DNA of 64,000 bases. It comes from Branchiostoma lanceolatum (taxonomy: Eukaryota > Chordata > Leptocardii > Amphioxiformes > Branchiostomatidae). The stretch is from positions 32,677,193-32,741,192 of the forward strand of contig NC_089723.1 of the NCBI RefSeq assembly GCF_035083965.1, in the 5' to 3' direction. Shown piece by piece: positions 34,370-45,548 of this stretch. The notes beneath the pieces were generated by a model. It was not told the DNA's origin, ran no database searches, and saw nothing but the letters and a program-made list of their open reading frames with translations. Each line of letters starts with the position of its first letter. Position 1 is the stretch's first letter. The position numbers and the translations under genes are program-made.

Positions 34370-35885
34370 TCAGTCAGAATGACACTTGCCTATAACGTGT
34401 CTGATGACTCCTTGATTATGGAAGTCCTGAAACATGGCGAACTCTTGCTCCATCTTGTGCCAGCGACCGTAGCCTCCCTGATCATAGTAGTGGTATGAGA
34501 CGGTCCTGTTGTTGTAGGTGGGCAGGGGGTAGTAGCCGTACATGGAGATCCGGTCACAGAACGTCGAGGCCAGGGCGAAGGTGTTCAGGCCGGTTGACGG
34601 GACTCTCCAACGTTTCCCAGCAAGTTTGCTGTACAAACTGGAAGAGAATGACGTGAAGAATAGTCAGCAATTGCAGTTGAAAGGATATAAAAGCCAGATG
34701 TTCAGCTGTAGTACACTAGAGAGCTAATGAACTTTACCTTCGTTTTCCTGACCCCAACCCACCTACCAAATTAAATATCATAAGGATCCATCCACAACTT
34801 CTCGAGTTATACCATCCGGCAAACACTATGCGCATCTTGGAAAATAATAACTGGCCATGAATTAGTGGCAATATCCATCCTAACACATGTGCAAAATGCA
34901 GTCCATTCTTTTAAACGACTTACGCTTTGTTGCCCATTGCAGACTGGTGCGAAAACGCTGTTGTGACGGGGATTTTGTTCTCTCTGATGACTCGATCTAT
35001 GGCCCTGAGTTTACTCTGTCCAGGGGAGCCCACAGTGGAGAGGGAATAACTGAATATCATCCCTGGCGACTCGCTCAGACGGGTAAGGGTAGCTCTTCTC
35101 GCGGTCTTATTCTTTGGCCCTAAGTCAGTGCAGACCGCCCACAGTTTCGCGTGGTTTATCGTGGTGAGGTTAGTCTTCCTCCCCACATCCTTGGCGTACG
35201 GAACAGTTGGCGGGAGGTTGTTCCGAATGACGAACTCGTGAGCGTCTATCTCCGCACCGCAGCCGCTGTCCAGCAGTATTCCCCCGTTCCCTACCACTGC
35301 GCATGTCCGGTAGTGTTTGACGCGCGTGTGCGTGACGTCACATGGCTCCTCTGTAGACTCTAGAAGTGTGAATTTTGCTGGGTTGCACTTCTTCAAAAAG
35401 ATGTCGATGTCCTCGAAATTAATGATGTTCCGTTTTGGGTCAAAATATTCTCGGGTGATGTTTCTGTGTGGGAACAGTTTTGCTTTAGACAAGGATGATA
35501 CTGGCAAAGATTGGCAATCTTGGTTAAATATGTCAAAATCATTGTATTTACTTAACACTTGTGCATCTATAGTTGTAGGAGACATTTCGGAAAGTCCGGG
35601 GCCCTCCCTTTACTTTGCTGTGTCAATAAAGTGCTTTACAATTGTAACTTACTGGATTTGGTGTATTCGTTCCATGTTGAAATGGTCCAGAATCCCGTCC
35701 GTGGGTTGTTCATGAGAGAGCGCGAACCTGTCAGTCGGAGACCCTGTGTGTGTGTGGCTGTGCCTGTGAGCCACCATCGTGGGGAGATGGAACATACTTG
35801 TCCGTCTGTCGAACAGACTGACCACCAGTAGCATGGTCGTGACACCTAACGCCAGACACAGGGTGAATTCTCTGTTCGTGATCAT
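34370..35885 (-). CDS. Sialyltransferase, ST8Sia (alpha-2,8) type, 394 aa
   Basis: Type II Golgi glycosyltransferase that would transfer sialic acid from CMP-sialic acid to glycans. Three exons in reverse order: 35653-35885, 34924-35607, 34370-34637 (1185 nt, phases 2 and 2). Residues about 5-25 form the signal anchor ([19 protein letters not shown]). Sialylmotif L is [20 protein letters not shown], followed by [12 protein letters not shown]. Motif S is [20 protein letters not shown]. Motif III is YHYYD, and the very-small motif has its H and E in HKMEQEF. The cysteines of motifs L and S, expected to form the family disulfide, are present. Fine specificity (mono- versus polysialyl, lipid versus protein) cannot be read. 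The first intron is unusually short in this model (45 nt); an alternative joins a donor near 35813 to the acceptor near 35570. Confidence 0.88.
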
Positions 35886-37968
35886 TACTATTCAGCAGTC
35901 TGAGAGGAAACAAAAACGTCGTATCGCGTGTGAGCCCTGCATCTTGTTAACATATCTGGTTTCAATCAATTTTGTGAAAAAAAAGTTAAAGGTTACTAGG
36001 GAACGATAACAACCCCTGCGTCCTGCGACCGACCCTGTACTACAATAATGCAACCCTGCATTGTACGTGACCTCAGACAACCAAGGAGGTTGTATGGTGA
36101 ATAACCTTGAGACAATGCACTAAATGAAAACGTTAATGATTAACGTTCACTCTTAACTAGAGAAGGGTTGAGCCCACAGCTCTTTATAAAAGATCGGATT
36201 GAAGGCTAAAAATGTGTGGTATTTAATAACGTGCCACCGAGGCACTACCAATCAGTACATTACCCTAGCGTTATGTTTTACATTTAGTTCTCGTCTGGTC
36301 ACAATACACGTTTCTGCCCTCAAAACTGTCGTGGTATCTAAAAGCACAACCGGATTGACCTTTCATACTTTGATCCTTTTTATCTGTGGACAATATCTTC
36401 TGATGCAATTCCGACGCAGCACGTCTCTTTTATGATAAATGAATATTATGAACTCCAACATTTAGGATGGAAAATATACAACAAAATGACGACGTATTCA
36501 AGTGTGAGGATCGGTACCGAGCAACCGAACGATATATAACAGCTAGAAGTGTGGACTCTGGAAGTACAACACACAAATCTACAGACAGAATAACAAACAA
36601 TATATAACATATGGGAGCTGCAGAACATAGCAGTGACTTCCAGCACTGCGTTTTTTTGTGGTCTAATAGCAGCAACGTTGTCAGGCAGGCCCTTATAGCA
36701 CGTTTTACGTATACTTCCTCAATACGATGTGAACCTTAGCTATCATGTTAGCTATCATGGGCAATACAAATATTGTACGTACGTATATACTCAAATGTAC
36801 CTATTCCCAATCGTGGAAAATAGCTAGGGCTACTTACTCTAGCATGTCACTCGAAGAGTGAACCGTCAGTGCCCCTCCATGTGGCATTTATAATATTAAA
36901 ACTTCCACACGTTCTGATCACTGAGTACTGAGAACAGCAGGCTCGCCCCTCTTTTGTGATATAGGAAAGTGGGTTAATCATTGCAATATCTGTTGAATAA
37001 TTGACACATAAACAAGGCGGTGACACGCTCAAGCTATGAATGCTACAATAACAAACAAACAAAACAGCTACAACAAGAAATTGAATATCTCATACCTCCA
37101 TGAAATATTTTGGGGGTTATTGTCTTATTGCGAGTTTTTCCTTATTCATTATGAGATTTACTTCCAAATCTATATCGTTTTTGTATTTTGATGAAATATT
37201 TTTATAAATTTCTTGCTCTGTCTTTCCGCTGATCGTGCAAATTATGCCCAAATCTATATCGTCTACGTATGGAGATGGTAACCTTAAGTTAGCTTACCAC
37301 TTAGTCATTTACCACTAAGGAATAAATATACATTATGCTAATGATGATTCATTATGCAAATGAGCTACCTATTTACATAGTTGATATGCAATCAGTAATG
37401 TTATGCCCACCCTGCATTCTTATGTCATACGTATCGAATCCCTATAACTCCTGAACTGCGGAAACACAGAAAGACAAACAGATAGACAGACAGACAGACA
37501 AATAGAAGGACAGACAGGCACAACAATACTTCCCTTCAGCGGAGGTGATTACTGCATAAACCGTTGATATCGCCAGGGGGCATCATTAGCTTCACAGAGA
37601 GCTCTCGTTCAAAGTCCAGCCCTCTCACGTCACATGACATCACAACCTTGACCTGACCTGAGCAACTCGAGCTCGCTACTTAAACGTATGTTCATGAAGT
37701 TTGGGATATATACATGTTCAACTGTACGTTACATGACCATATGACGAGCTCAACATTGGGCTATTGCAAGAATCTATAGCTAGTGCTATTTCTTACCTAG
37801 ATTTGTAGAACATTCACTTTCTTTGGTCACGTTAGGATTGGTGTTAATGTTGTTTGAGGTACATATATGAAACAATATGGCGCAAGGACGGAATGGGGTA
37901 TATGTGTTGAGAGTCCTGAAATAACTTGTCATTGTTTAACGTCCTGTCATTTCCCTTTTCCGTTGCAG
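35886..37968. other. Shared upstream region of divergent sialyltransferase and SLC46-like genes
   Basis: About 2.1 kb without a gene. Near 37290-37400 lies a dispersed AT-rich repeat (ATTTACCACTAAGGAAT, TTATGCAAATGAG). At 37480-37515 there is a (CAGA)n-like run. A 3' splice acceptor (TTTTCCGTTGCAG) ends at 37968, so the SLC46-like gene probably has a 5' non-coding exon in here. Confidence 0.5.
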
Positions 37969-38003
37969 AACCATTCCGTTTATCCATTATATATTGATTG
38001 ACG

Positions 38004-40452
38004 ATGGCGGCTCTAAAGGACGAGACACAAACATTAAATCACAGCACAGGCGTGTACTCAGAAACACGCCCCCTACTGGAGAGAGACAGTAATGACAACC
38101 GATCTGGCAGACGGGGAGCCCCGGTAGAGCCCCTCACCATACTTGTTCTACTCGCCGGATTCTTTCAGGATAACGTGTATGACCAATACTTCTACTACTT
38201 CCAGTGCAGGAGGTATAATGTGACGTTCTCATTTGATTCAAATGCCTCTAAGTGCGACAACACAACAACTCCGGAGCATGAGAATCAGATACTAGCACAA
38301 TCACAGGCAGCCAGAATGTCACTATATCACGATGTGGCACTCTACTCGACCGTGTGCCTCTCCTCCATTTTACTCGGAGTGTTGAGCGATCGGAGCCGGC
38401 GGAGAAAGATCGCCATCGTGCCTTCAGTCTTCGCAGGCATGGTGAAGGCCGCCGTGTATCTGCTTTTCATATCGCTCAATCTTCCATTTTACGCATTTCT
38501 GCTTCCCGGTGTTGTCCTCTCTGGCTCATTGTGCTACACGTTTTCTGCTATTGTTGGTATATACGCCTACATGGCCGACACGACCTGCCCACACCAGCGC
38601 ACGTACCGTCTCGCGGTACTGTACATGTGCGAGGGGATAGGCGCAGGTGCCGCGTACTTTCTCTCCGGGTACTGGCTTGATCGGCAAAGATCCTTTACCA
38701 ATCCGATCTGGCTCTCCCTGGGGTTGTTCGGTCTCTGCTTCTTTTATTCCGCTTTCTTAGTTCGCGATAACCCCCATGAGGAAGAAAATCCGCCTTTCTG
38801 TGTCCATTTCCGTAAAATTGGGGGTTTGTTCAAAGCAAGGTCTGACTCTGACGACAAGCGGTGGAGACTGTGGTGCTACTATATTGGTCACCTCCTCGAC
38901 ATGTTTTCACAAGGCGGATTTTCGGTCATCTCCACCCTCTACATGATGGACTCGCCCTTCTGTTGGGACCCCACAGCCGTTGGGACGTTCCATGCCAGTC
39001 TAAATGTGGGGACCACCTTCTTCAGTGTCGTCGGAATTCGACTTTTCAGGCGCTGGATGGACGACCATTGGATAGCACAGATAGGGATGGCCTCTCATGT
39101 ACTGGGATGTTCCTTGATGGCATTTGCTCCCTATCTCCCTAACAGAAACATAATTCTCTATTTTGGTGAGTAGCCCCTTGTAACCGATCGTGTTTTAGTA
39201 TACATGTCTGTTGACAGCGTTATGCAGACATTTATATTGGTCGAGACACCATGCAGGTTTTGATATCAATGATGACTTTTTTTCTCTGTGCAAGCGTGAG
39301 ATACCTGTTGTTAATAAATGTACTTAGAACGCGTTATCTTTTCATATGAAGACGTCACCGATTTGTAAGTCCTTTCAAATTGTTATAAAGAAATTTTGAT
39401 GTGGCTAAAAGGAATATGCGTCCACGGTTGCACAGTACATTTTCTTTATACGCAGCCCGCTACGTTTCACCCTTTTCTCCAGTGCCTTGTGCCATGATAC
39501 TGAACAAGATGCAGACATCTGTACTGAGAGCCCGGATGTCACTGTTGGTGGATCAGGATCAACAAGGTCCGTGACAATATATCATTTGCCTGTCATCATG
39601 AATCGATTGCTCGATTCTGTTTACAATCGGTATATTTTGCTAACTGCGCATGCAAAAAGAGTTGAAAAGTGACTGATTAGCGGTCACCCTTAAAACTATA
39701 GCGTTCTCATTTGGCATGCTATGGATGAAGTCATGAAGAGAAGTTCCAAGGAAAAAATTGAATGGAGGCCATGTCCTGCAATGGATGTGCCTCTATTTCA
39801 TCAATCCTTTCATCTCTACGGTATCGGCCTCTCCTGTGTTTTAGTGAATGAGCTTACCGTTAAGCACAAAAAGTGTAAACCTCAGTTCATCTGTACATCT
39901 ATTACGCATAAGTTTATGCAAACAACTTAATCCCATCTCTGTTTCGCATAATACGCATAAGCATATCAAAACAAGTTAATCTCTGTTTCCAGGGTTGATA
40001 TTCGCGTTGAGTTCTAGTGTGGCAGGTTTCCTCATCCTGCTCCAGTCGGTAGTGTTCCTGTCCGTGTACCGGGCCACCCTGCACTGGTTCCCGGGGTTCG
40101 GCTTCCTCCTAGCCGCCGCGGTGGACGTCTTGGTTGCCGCCATGGTCGCGTAAGTATATCTATATGTATTTTTTTCGCACCATACATATTAATCTAAGTG
40201 ATAGCATTTCTCCGCGTTGCATTATTCGGTGGCATTCTTACTGTCATACCAGGCAGTTTTCATTGGAGGGAAATTTAAGAAAGAAAAAAGCTTTTAACTT
40301 TCATGGCCATGGTTGAAGTAACAAAGTCCGGGTATAAACGGATTGGACAATTGTCATAATGACGTTTCCTTATTTGTATTTCATCTAGATTCCTACATTG
40401 TCATGTGAGGGCGTCCGGCGAGGCCAGTGTCAACGAGGCAAAGATCAACTGA
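38004..40452 (+). CDS. SLC46-family major facilitator transporter, 460 aa
   Basis: Predicted plasma-membrane or lysosomal proton-coupled solute carrier of the group that includes the folate transporter SLC46A1. Exons 38004-39165, 39993-40149 and 40389-40452, phases 1 and 2, 1383 nt including TGA. The length of 460 aa matches the family (about 450-460). The protein has a cytoplasmic N-terminus with an LLER stretch and a first membrane segment (LTILVLLAGFF). A glycosylatable loop with several N-x-S/T sites (NVT, NAS, NTT) sits between segments 1 and 2. The MFS loop motif GVLSDRSRRRK follows, then about ten more hydrophobic segments. The ATG at 38004 (GACGATGGCG) is the first in-frame ATG after a splice acceptor at 37968. 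Substrate not deducible. Confidence 0.88.
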
Positions 40453-41784
40453 GGACATAGCTGAAGAAATTAAATGAAAATCGTATCTCTCGAAACAAAC
40501 TAGGGTTCAGCGTTTGCCCCCTAGCGACAAATACAGACATGTGTGTAACTTGTTGCCCTCAACTTGATAAAGGAGACAACAATAGCCTCATTAACCCAGA
40601 TAGGGTCAAAGCACACAGTTTCCCACGGTTCCTTAATTATATAATTTCGTTTTAGTTCAAAGCCAATTCAAAACAGTCACTTGGTTCATGGCGACCATAG
40701 TGGTCATTCAGCTCATGGCCATCCATGAGTTCAATGAGCCTTCTTTTAAGTCGTTAAACGGTGGCTCAACGGCCGTCGACCTAGCGAAAAGGGGTACATG
40801 TATAAGCTTATGTTCGGTTCAGCTGAATAAACATACAAGGTGCACCGACTGCAGTTGACAATCTGGTCACGTCCATTGCTTACCCAACCATGTTCACAGC
40901 GACAGAAGACACCTTGTTAAAATATCTAAAATGTTTACCGTAAATATCGTCCTATCTGTGTGACAAAGTGAACGACAATGACCAATAGGTACTGTGACGT
41001 TAAAGGGGAACCATCATCAGATGTAGTTCAAAGTTATAACCTCCTAAAACGTCATTGTCTTAAAGTGTCTATGTAGCCACCAGAGGGCCTGCCTGAAACC
41101 TTCCCACTAATCATCGAAGACGTCGAAATGATATCTTTTTAAACATTGTTCATTGCGACAGAAGAAAGCTTCCTCAAAGATCTAGAATTGGCACAGTAGA
41201 TATGTTCCCACCTGTAAGATAAGATAGATGACAGCGTTAGGTATCTTAGCTTGCAGTGCTGGTCCGTCACGGAGTCACTTCTGCTCGGAATGCCACCTAA
41301 CCAGTCTGTTCGTTTCTTGTAATGTGAACGATCAAAGGTCAAAGGAAAAAAAACATGCGTGAAGTCAGATAACAAAGTTTTTTTTATTCAAAACGAAGAC
41401 ATACGATCACAGCCAGCCGACGGTTGTGAATAATGAACCTTGTTAGTCCAGCGATTCTCCAACCTGATGAAATCATTTACGGATGCCTGAAGTGCGTAAA
41501 CATCACGTGTACATGTAAGTACGAATGGATACCTCTTTACACACTTATATGTAAACCCGAATGGTCATAAGAAACTAAACGTCAGAAGGACAAATAATGC
41601 CGTACCTTGCAGCTGTCATTGGAACGAAACTTTAATAAAATCATGATGGAAATGTACCAAAGTAAATGACTGGTAAAAAAAAGTAGTAAGTTTTAAACAT
41701 GGATGAAGTAAGGGCGTCAGTGTATGAACGGATTGACGTGGGACAATTCTCATAATAACGTTTCCTTTTTTCCAATTCATCCAG
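40453..41784. other. SLC46-like 3' UTR or downstream region
   Basis: Non-coding. A degenerate local duplication is visible between about 40893-40990 and 41150-41240 (CGACAGAAGA, then ATCTA and CCTGT stretches). No other feature seen. Confidence 0.4.
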
Positions 41785-41860
41785 ATTTCTACACTGTCAT
41801 GTGAAGGCGTCCGGTGATAGCAGTGTCAAAGACTCAAAGGTCAACAGAGGACATATCTAA
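41785..41860 (+). other. Duplicated terminal exon of the SLC46-like gene
   Basis: Copy of the last exon (40389-40452) with its acceptor retained (TTCATCCAG). It reads in the same phase as FLHCHVKASGDSSVKD and onward to a TAA at 41858, against FLHCHVRASGEASVNE in the original. Amino-acid changes are mostly conservative. The original TGA is replaced by AGA, lengthening the tail by four residues. Flanking intron sequence is also duplicated (about 41695-41890 against 40305-40500). Could be an alternative last exon or a relic of tandem duplication. Confidence 0.75.
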
Positions 41861-43610
41861 AATATGAAAGTCGCTTAAAGCAAATAAGGAAGTTCAAATG
41901 TCTTCCGCAAATAGGCTACGTATCAAAGTTTGTAAAGTTGAATGCAAGTGCTGCACACGCTTTCCTTTGGAATATAAATTGTACTGAAGCTAGCTTCCGT
42001 TGATTTTTTCTCTTTTGTCGCTCCTCTTGTATTGCACGTCAATGTACCCGGTAAACAAATAGGTGTGTGTTTGACATCATAACAATGATTAGTGACAGGG
42101 ATCTTACTACTTCGCAACTTCGTGAAATGATGCGAGCATGTAAGGAACAACAGTTAATGTTTCCTTCGAAAAAAGAACAAGATGGGCAACATAAAAAGAT
42201 GTTGCCATGGCGACGGTGGTCTCTGTTAACGTTTTCGTTTTTAGCCCACATGCAAATAAGGACCTCGCATAATAAATTGCATAAATCATATCAGTCGATC
42301 ATCTTCTCTACCAAAATAACACATGTTGTCCAATGTATGAAAATCTTGTTTTCACAAAAAAAGATATCGTACCATTTCCTCATAAATTATGTAAATGAGG
42401 CCCTCTATGCAAGATTTGTGTCTAATAGTGGCCACATTTACTTAACTTCCAAATGGTGCAAAAATGAAATCCCCATCATTTACCACTATGGATTTATAGT
42501 ATTTGTCATTGATTATGCAAATTAAGTATCAATTTGCATAATTGATATCTATCGATATTTATCTCTTTCTCAGTTACATACTAGTATGTCATGTGTTTGA
42601 GAGTCCTATAATAGAATGCAGCTGATTAATTAACTGTCCTCATTAATTATGCAAATCAGATATTGATTTGCATAATTGGCATATGATTATGTAAATTATC
42701 ACTTAAGCTATCTACACACCAAAAATTATGATGATCCGTCATCCCCTTCTTGCGTTATTGTCTTTCAAAGTTTGAGTCAAAATCAGCTCCTGCAGTTCCA
42801 AAAAAAGCCGCTAGGGGGTCCACATCTACAGGACATATTTTGCTAACAAAGAGCTATCCACTACTTAAAAATCATGACTATAGCATGTTCAGAAGACGAG
42901 ATTTGAAAAGTGAAAGTTCCCCTGCAGTACCATAGAAAGTCGCTAGTGGGCCCAAAATCCAATCATTACAAGGTCTCCCACAGACCTACCTACCTACAAA
43001 ATATGAAGACAATACATCCAGGCATTCTTGAGTTATCGTCCCATGGACTTTCACATGCCTGTACAATTCCTAGAATTCTTGCAATCTGCACACAATAAAG
43101 TAAAAATTTGGCTCGCCCCTGAGGCGTCGCCAAAAAGTCACAACGAGATGACTTAATCTCCGCTCTTTTATATTTCTTTGAAAGTGTGCGGGAGCACGGC
43201 CAGTGATGTGTTCTGTATGAATATCAACGAATTTGTCGTCCCTCGTCGACTAGAGAAGCATCGGTCTCATTTTATAGGACCATGAGACTGTCTCAATCGT
43301 TTCCTCATGCCTGTGTACACCAGGTGAGTACAATATCCAGGTGACCCGGCCTCCTACCTCACCTGGCTGCTACCTTGGTTACCTTTATTGTTTGCGCGTA
43401 CATTGAAACCATAGGTACACCGCTGCAAAACGGAATCGGTTTCAAATTCACTTTAAACATTTTGTTCTCATTACATAACAGTTGCTAGGCGTGGTTTCTA
43501 ATCATTGTATTATTTGCATGATTTCTAAGGTGACAAATAGACATTTTAGTCTGTTATGATAGCTTAGCTAGACCTTTATTTGCGTTTGGATGTTGTTGAG
43601 AAAAACAAAG
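41861..43610. other. Intergenic repeats between SLC46-like and RIIAD1-like genes
   Basis: 42230-42700 is a dispersed AT-rich repeat with recurring TTATGCAAAT/ATTTGCATAA and ATTTACCACTA, similar to 37290-37400 and 54480-54630. 42750-43130 is another dispersed repeat: two related halves (CTCCTGCAGTTCC and CCCCTGCAGTACC, each followed by GCCGCTAG or a like sequence) with a tail CTCGCCCCTGAGG that recurs near 58683. No gene seen. Confidence 0.5.
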
Positions 43611-45548
43611 ATGGCGGAAGGTGTGGCGAAACCGCAGCGGGACCCTCCTCAGGGGATGGAACCGTTCGATCGAGGCGCCCTCAGCGAGGAACAACAGGCC
43701 AAGCTCAACCAGTTTAAGGTAGGGGATCTTATAAAGCTCTGTGGCGAGTGAGGTGTCACAGAGAGGCCATGTGTACCGACCATCTTCTGTCTAGAACTTG
43801 TGCTATAAATCAGATTCCATCATGCATTTTGCCCCCCCCCCCTTCTACTACTACCTAATTCTCAAGACAAACTCCACTATATTATCCGATGCCCCTCTCT
43901 TTACTGTGTACTTTGTGCGGGGATCTTTTCTTAAGGGGAGAAACAACCATTTTAAGTGTATGACTTGTTGTTGTTGTTGTTGTTGTTGAGTCACTTGTTG
44001 TATGAGTGACTCCGTGTTGGTCCTGGCCCCCTATAGAATATCCATTCTTCTAGTAGTTGTACGTTCGTCTGTATTTTTGTGGGTCAGCTGTTGCCAGCGA
44101 GAGCTACCTTGGCCGACGTCACCAGTGTAATGAATTGGTGTTAGTGTTGGAAGAAAGTTTAGCATTGTATTATAGTGTAATGAATTGTTTCATTGCTAAT
44201 AGATACAAATGAAAATACAACTTTCAACCAAGCAGGTTTTATGACCCAACATATGATATGTGTAAATGAAATTGTGAATAGTGGCATGCTACAATCCCTC
44301 ATGCCATTGATATCCTAGTCTCTACCACACTAACTACGTCGGCTATGGGGAAATATTTGCCAGGGTTTTATTTGCAGGCTCCTACGCGGGCGAAATGTGA
44401 TCTTCACCGTGGACTGACTCTACTGACTAATTATTCCTTCTTCTGCCGAATGCTATGATCCATACACCCGTAGGAGGGCCTGATGGAAGCTATTGATATC
44501 CAGTGTAACAGATGTTGATGGTTGTTGAATGAAAATGTCTCTTTCTTGCCCTGCAGGTGCAGACCAGGTTAGGGAATGAGCGTTATCTCAGGGAGCATCC
44601 TGAAGTCTCCTGTATGGTGTCTGGCTTCCTCGGGTACGAACTGACAAAAACATGTTGTCTATCTTGTCTTTCTTTGTCTTGTGGCTGTTGTATCTTTGTG
44701 TTGTAATCAGTAATGTTCATTGCATAGCCTTTCAGGCTCTGCAAGGTAGATCATAGTTCATACTCAAGCTATTCATTGCTGTGACTCAGTGGTTTTCTTG
44801 AATCACTGAATGGTCACCTTGATATGTAGTGGTACAAATCATTGGTTTATTGGTAATTTGGTAGAGTATTTCAAATATGACAGCTTGGGCAGGTAAATCA
44901 ATATTAGTAAGGTTACATTATACTACGTTGTCACAATTTGATATCACTTTGAAGTTTCTGAATTGTGCATTGTAAAACACTGATAATGACAATTTGTTTT
45001 CATTTTCCACAGTGATGTTTTAGCAAAGAAACCAGAAAATATCAGGGAGTTTGCTGCAGGTGAGTAGATTTCTTGCAGCCATTGTTTGACTTTATAGATG
45101 ATGCCCTATCATGCATTGATTTGTCAGAACGTTCATATAATTCAGCTCCTGCAACCTGATGGTTTCATACCACAGTTTTTCTTGAGTGTATTATGATCCA
45201 TTGCTCGACAGCTATTTTATGTAGATCATCCTGTAGTGAGAATGTGAGATACTGTATGTTAGATACTGTTATACCGGGTATATGCCATTTTGAAGGTAAA
45301 GAATTGACTTTATACTGTGCCTTCCAGTTGGTTTAAGTTAAGTTAAACACACAACACACACTGTAAATCCAAGAATTACAGTAAGTATTCACTTGGTAAC
45401 AGGATGAATAGAGAATAACCATCCCTTTTTTTCTTATTTTGTTTCAGAATACTTCAGGAACCCAGAGTTGCCTGACCAAGTCAGGAAAGAAGTTGCGGCA
45501 CAAGAGGAGAAGAATAGGATAGCAGCACAGGCTAAGAAGAGATTGTGA
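43611..45548 (+). CDS. RIIAD1: RIIa domain-containing protein 1-like, 110 aa
   Basis: Small protein with a dimerisation/docking domain of the PKA regulatory-subunit type, which binds amphipathic helices of anchoring proteins. Exons 43611-43718, 44557-44633, 45013-45059 and 45448-45548 are all phase-consistent (333 nt). The N-terminus is basic/Pro-rich (PQRDPPQGMEPFDRGALS). The RIIa core covers about residues 25-80, with FKVQTRLGNERYLREHPEVS, then GFL and RPENI-like KKPENIREF, then AAEYF. The C-terminus is a charged helix (VAAQEEKNRIAAQAKKRL). Length and layout fit vertebrate RIIAD1 (about 90 aa). Similar small R2D2 proteins serve in cilia and sperm tails; this is family knowledge, not shown here. 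ATG 43611 in AAAGATGGCG context. Confidence 0.85.
43965..43989 (+). repeat. (TTG)n microsatellite
   Basis: Eight or so TTG units in the first intron of the RIIAD1-like gene. Confidence 0.9.

Noticed and set aside
43611-45548. PKA regulatory subunit gene
   Set aside because: Only the RIIa docking domain is present, with no cyclic-nucleotide-binding domains. The length fits RIIAD1-like proteins instead.
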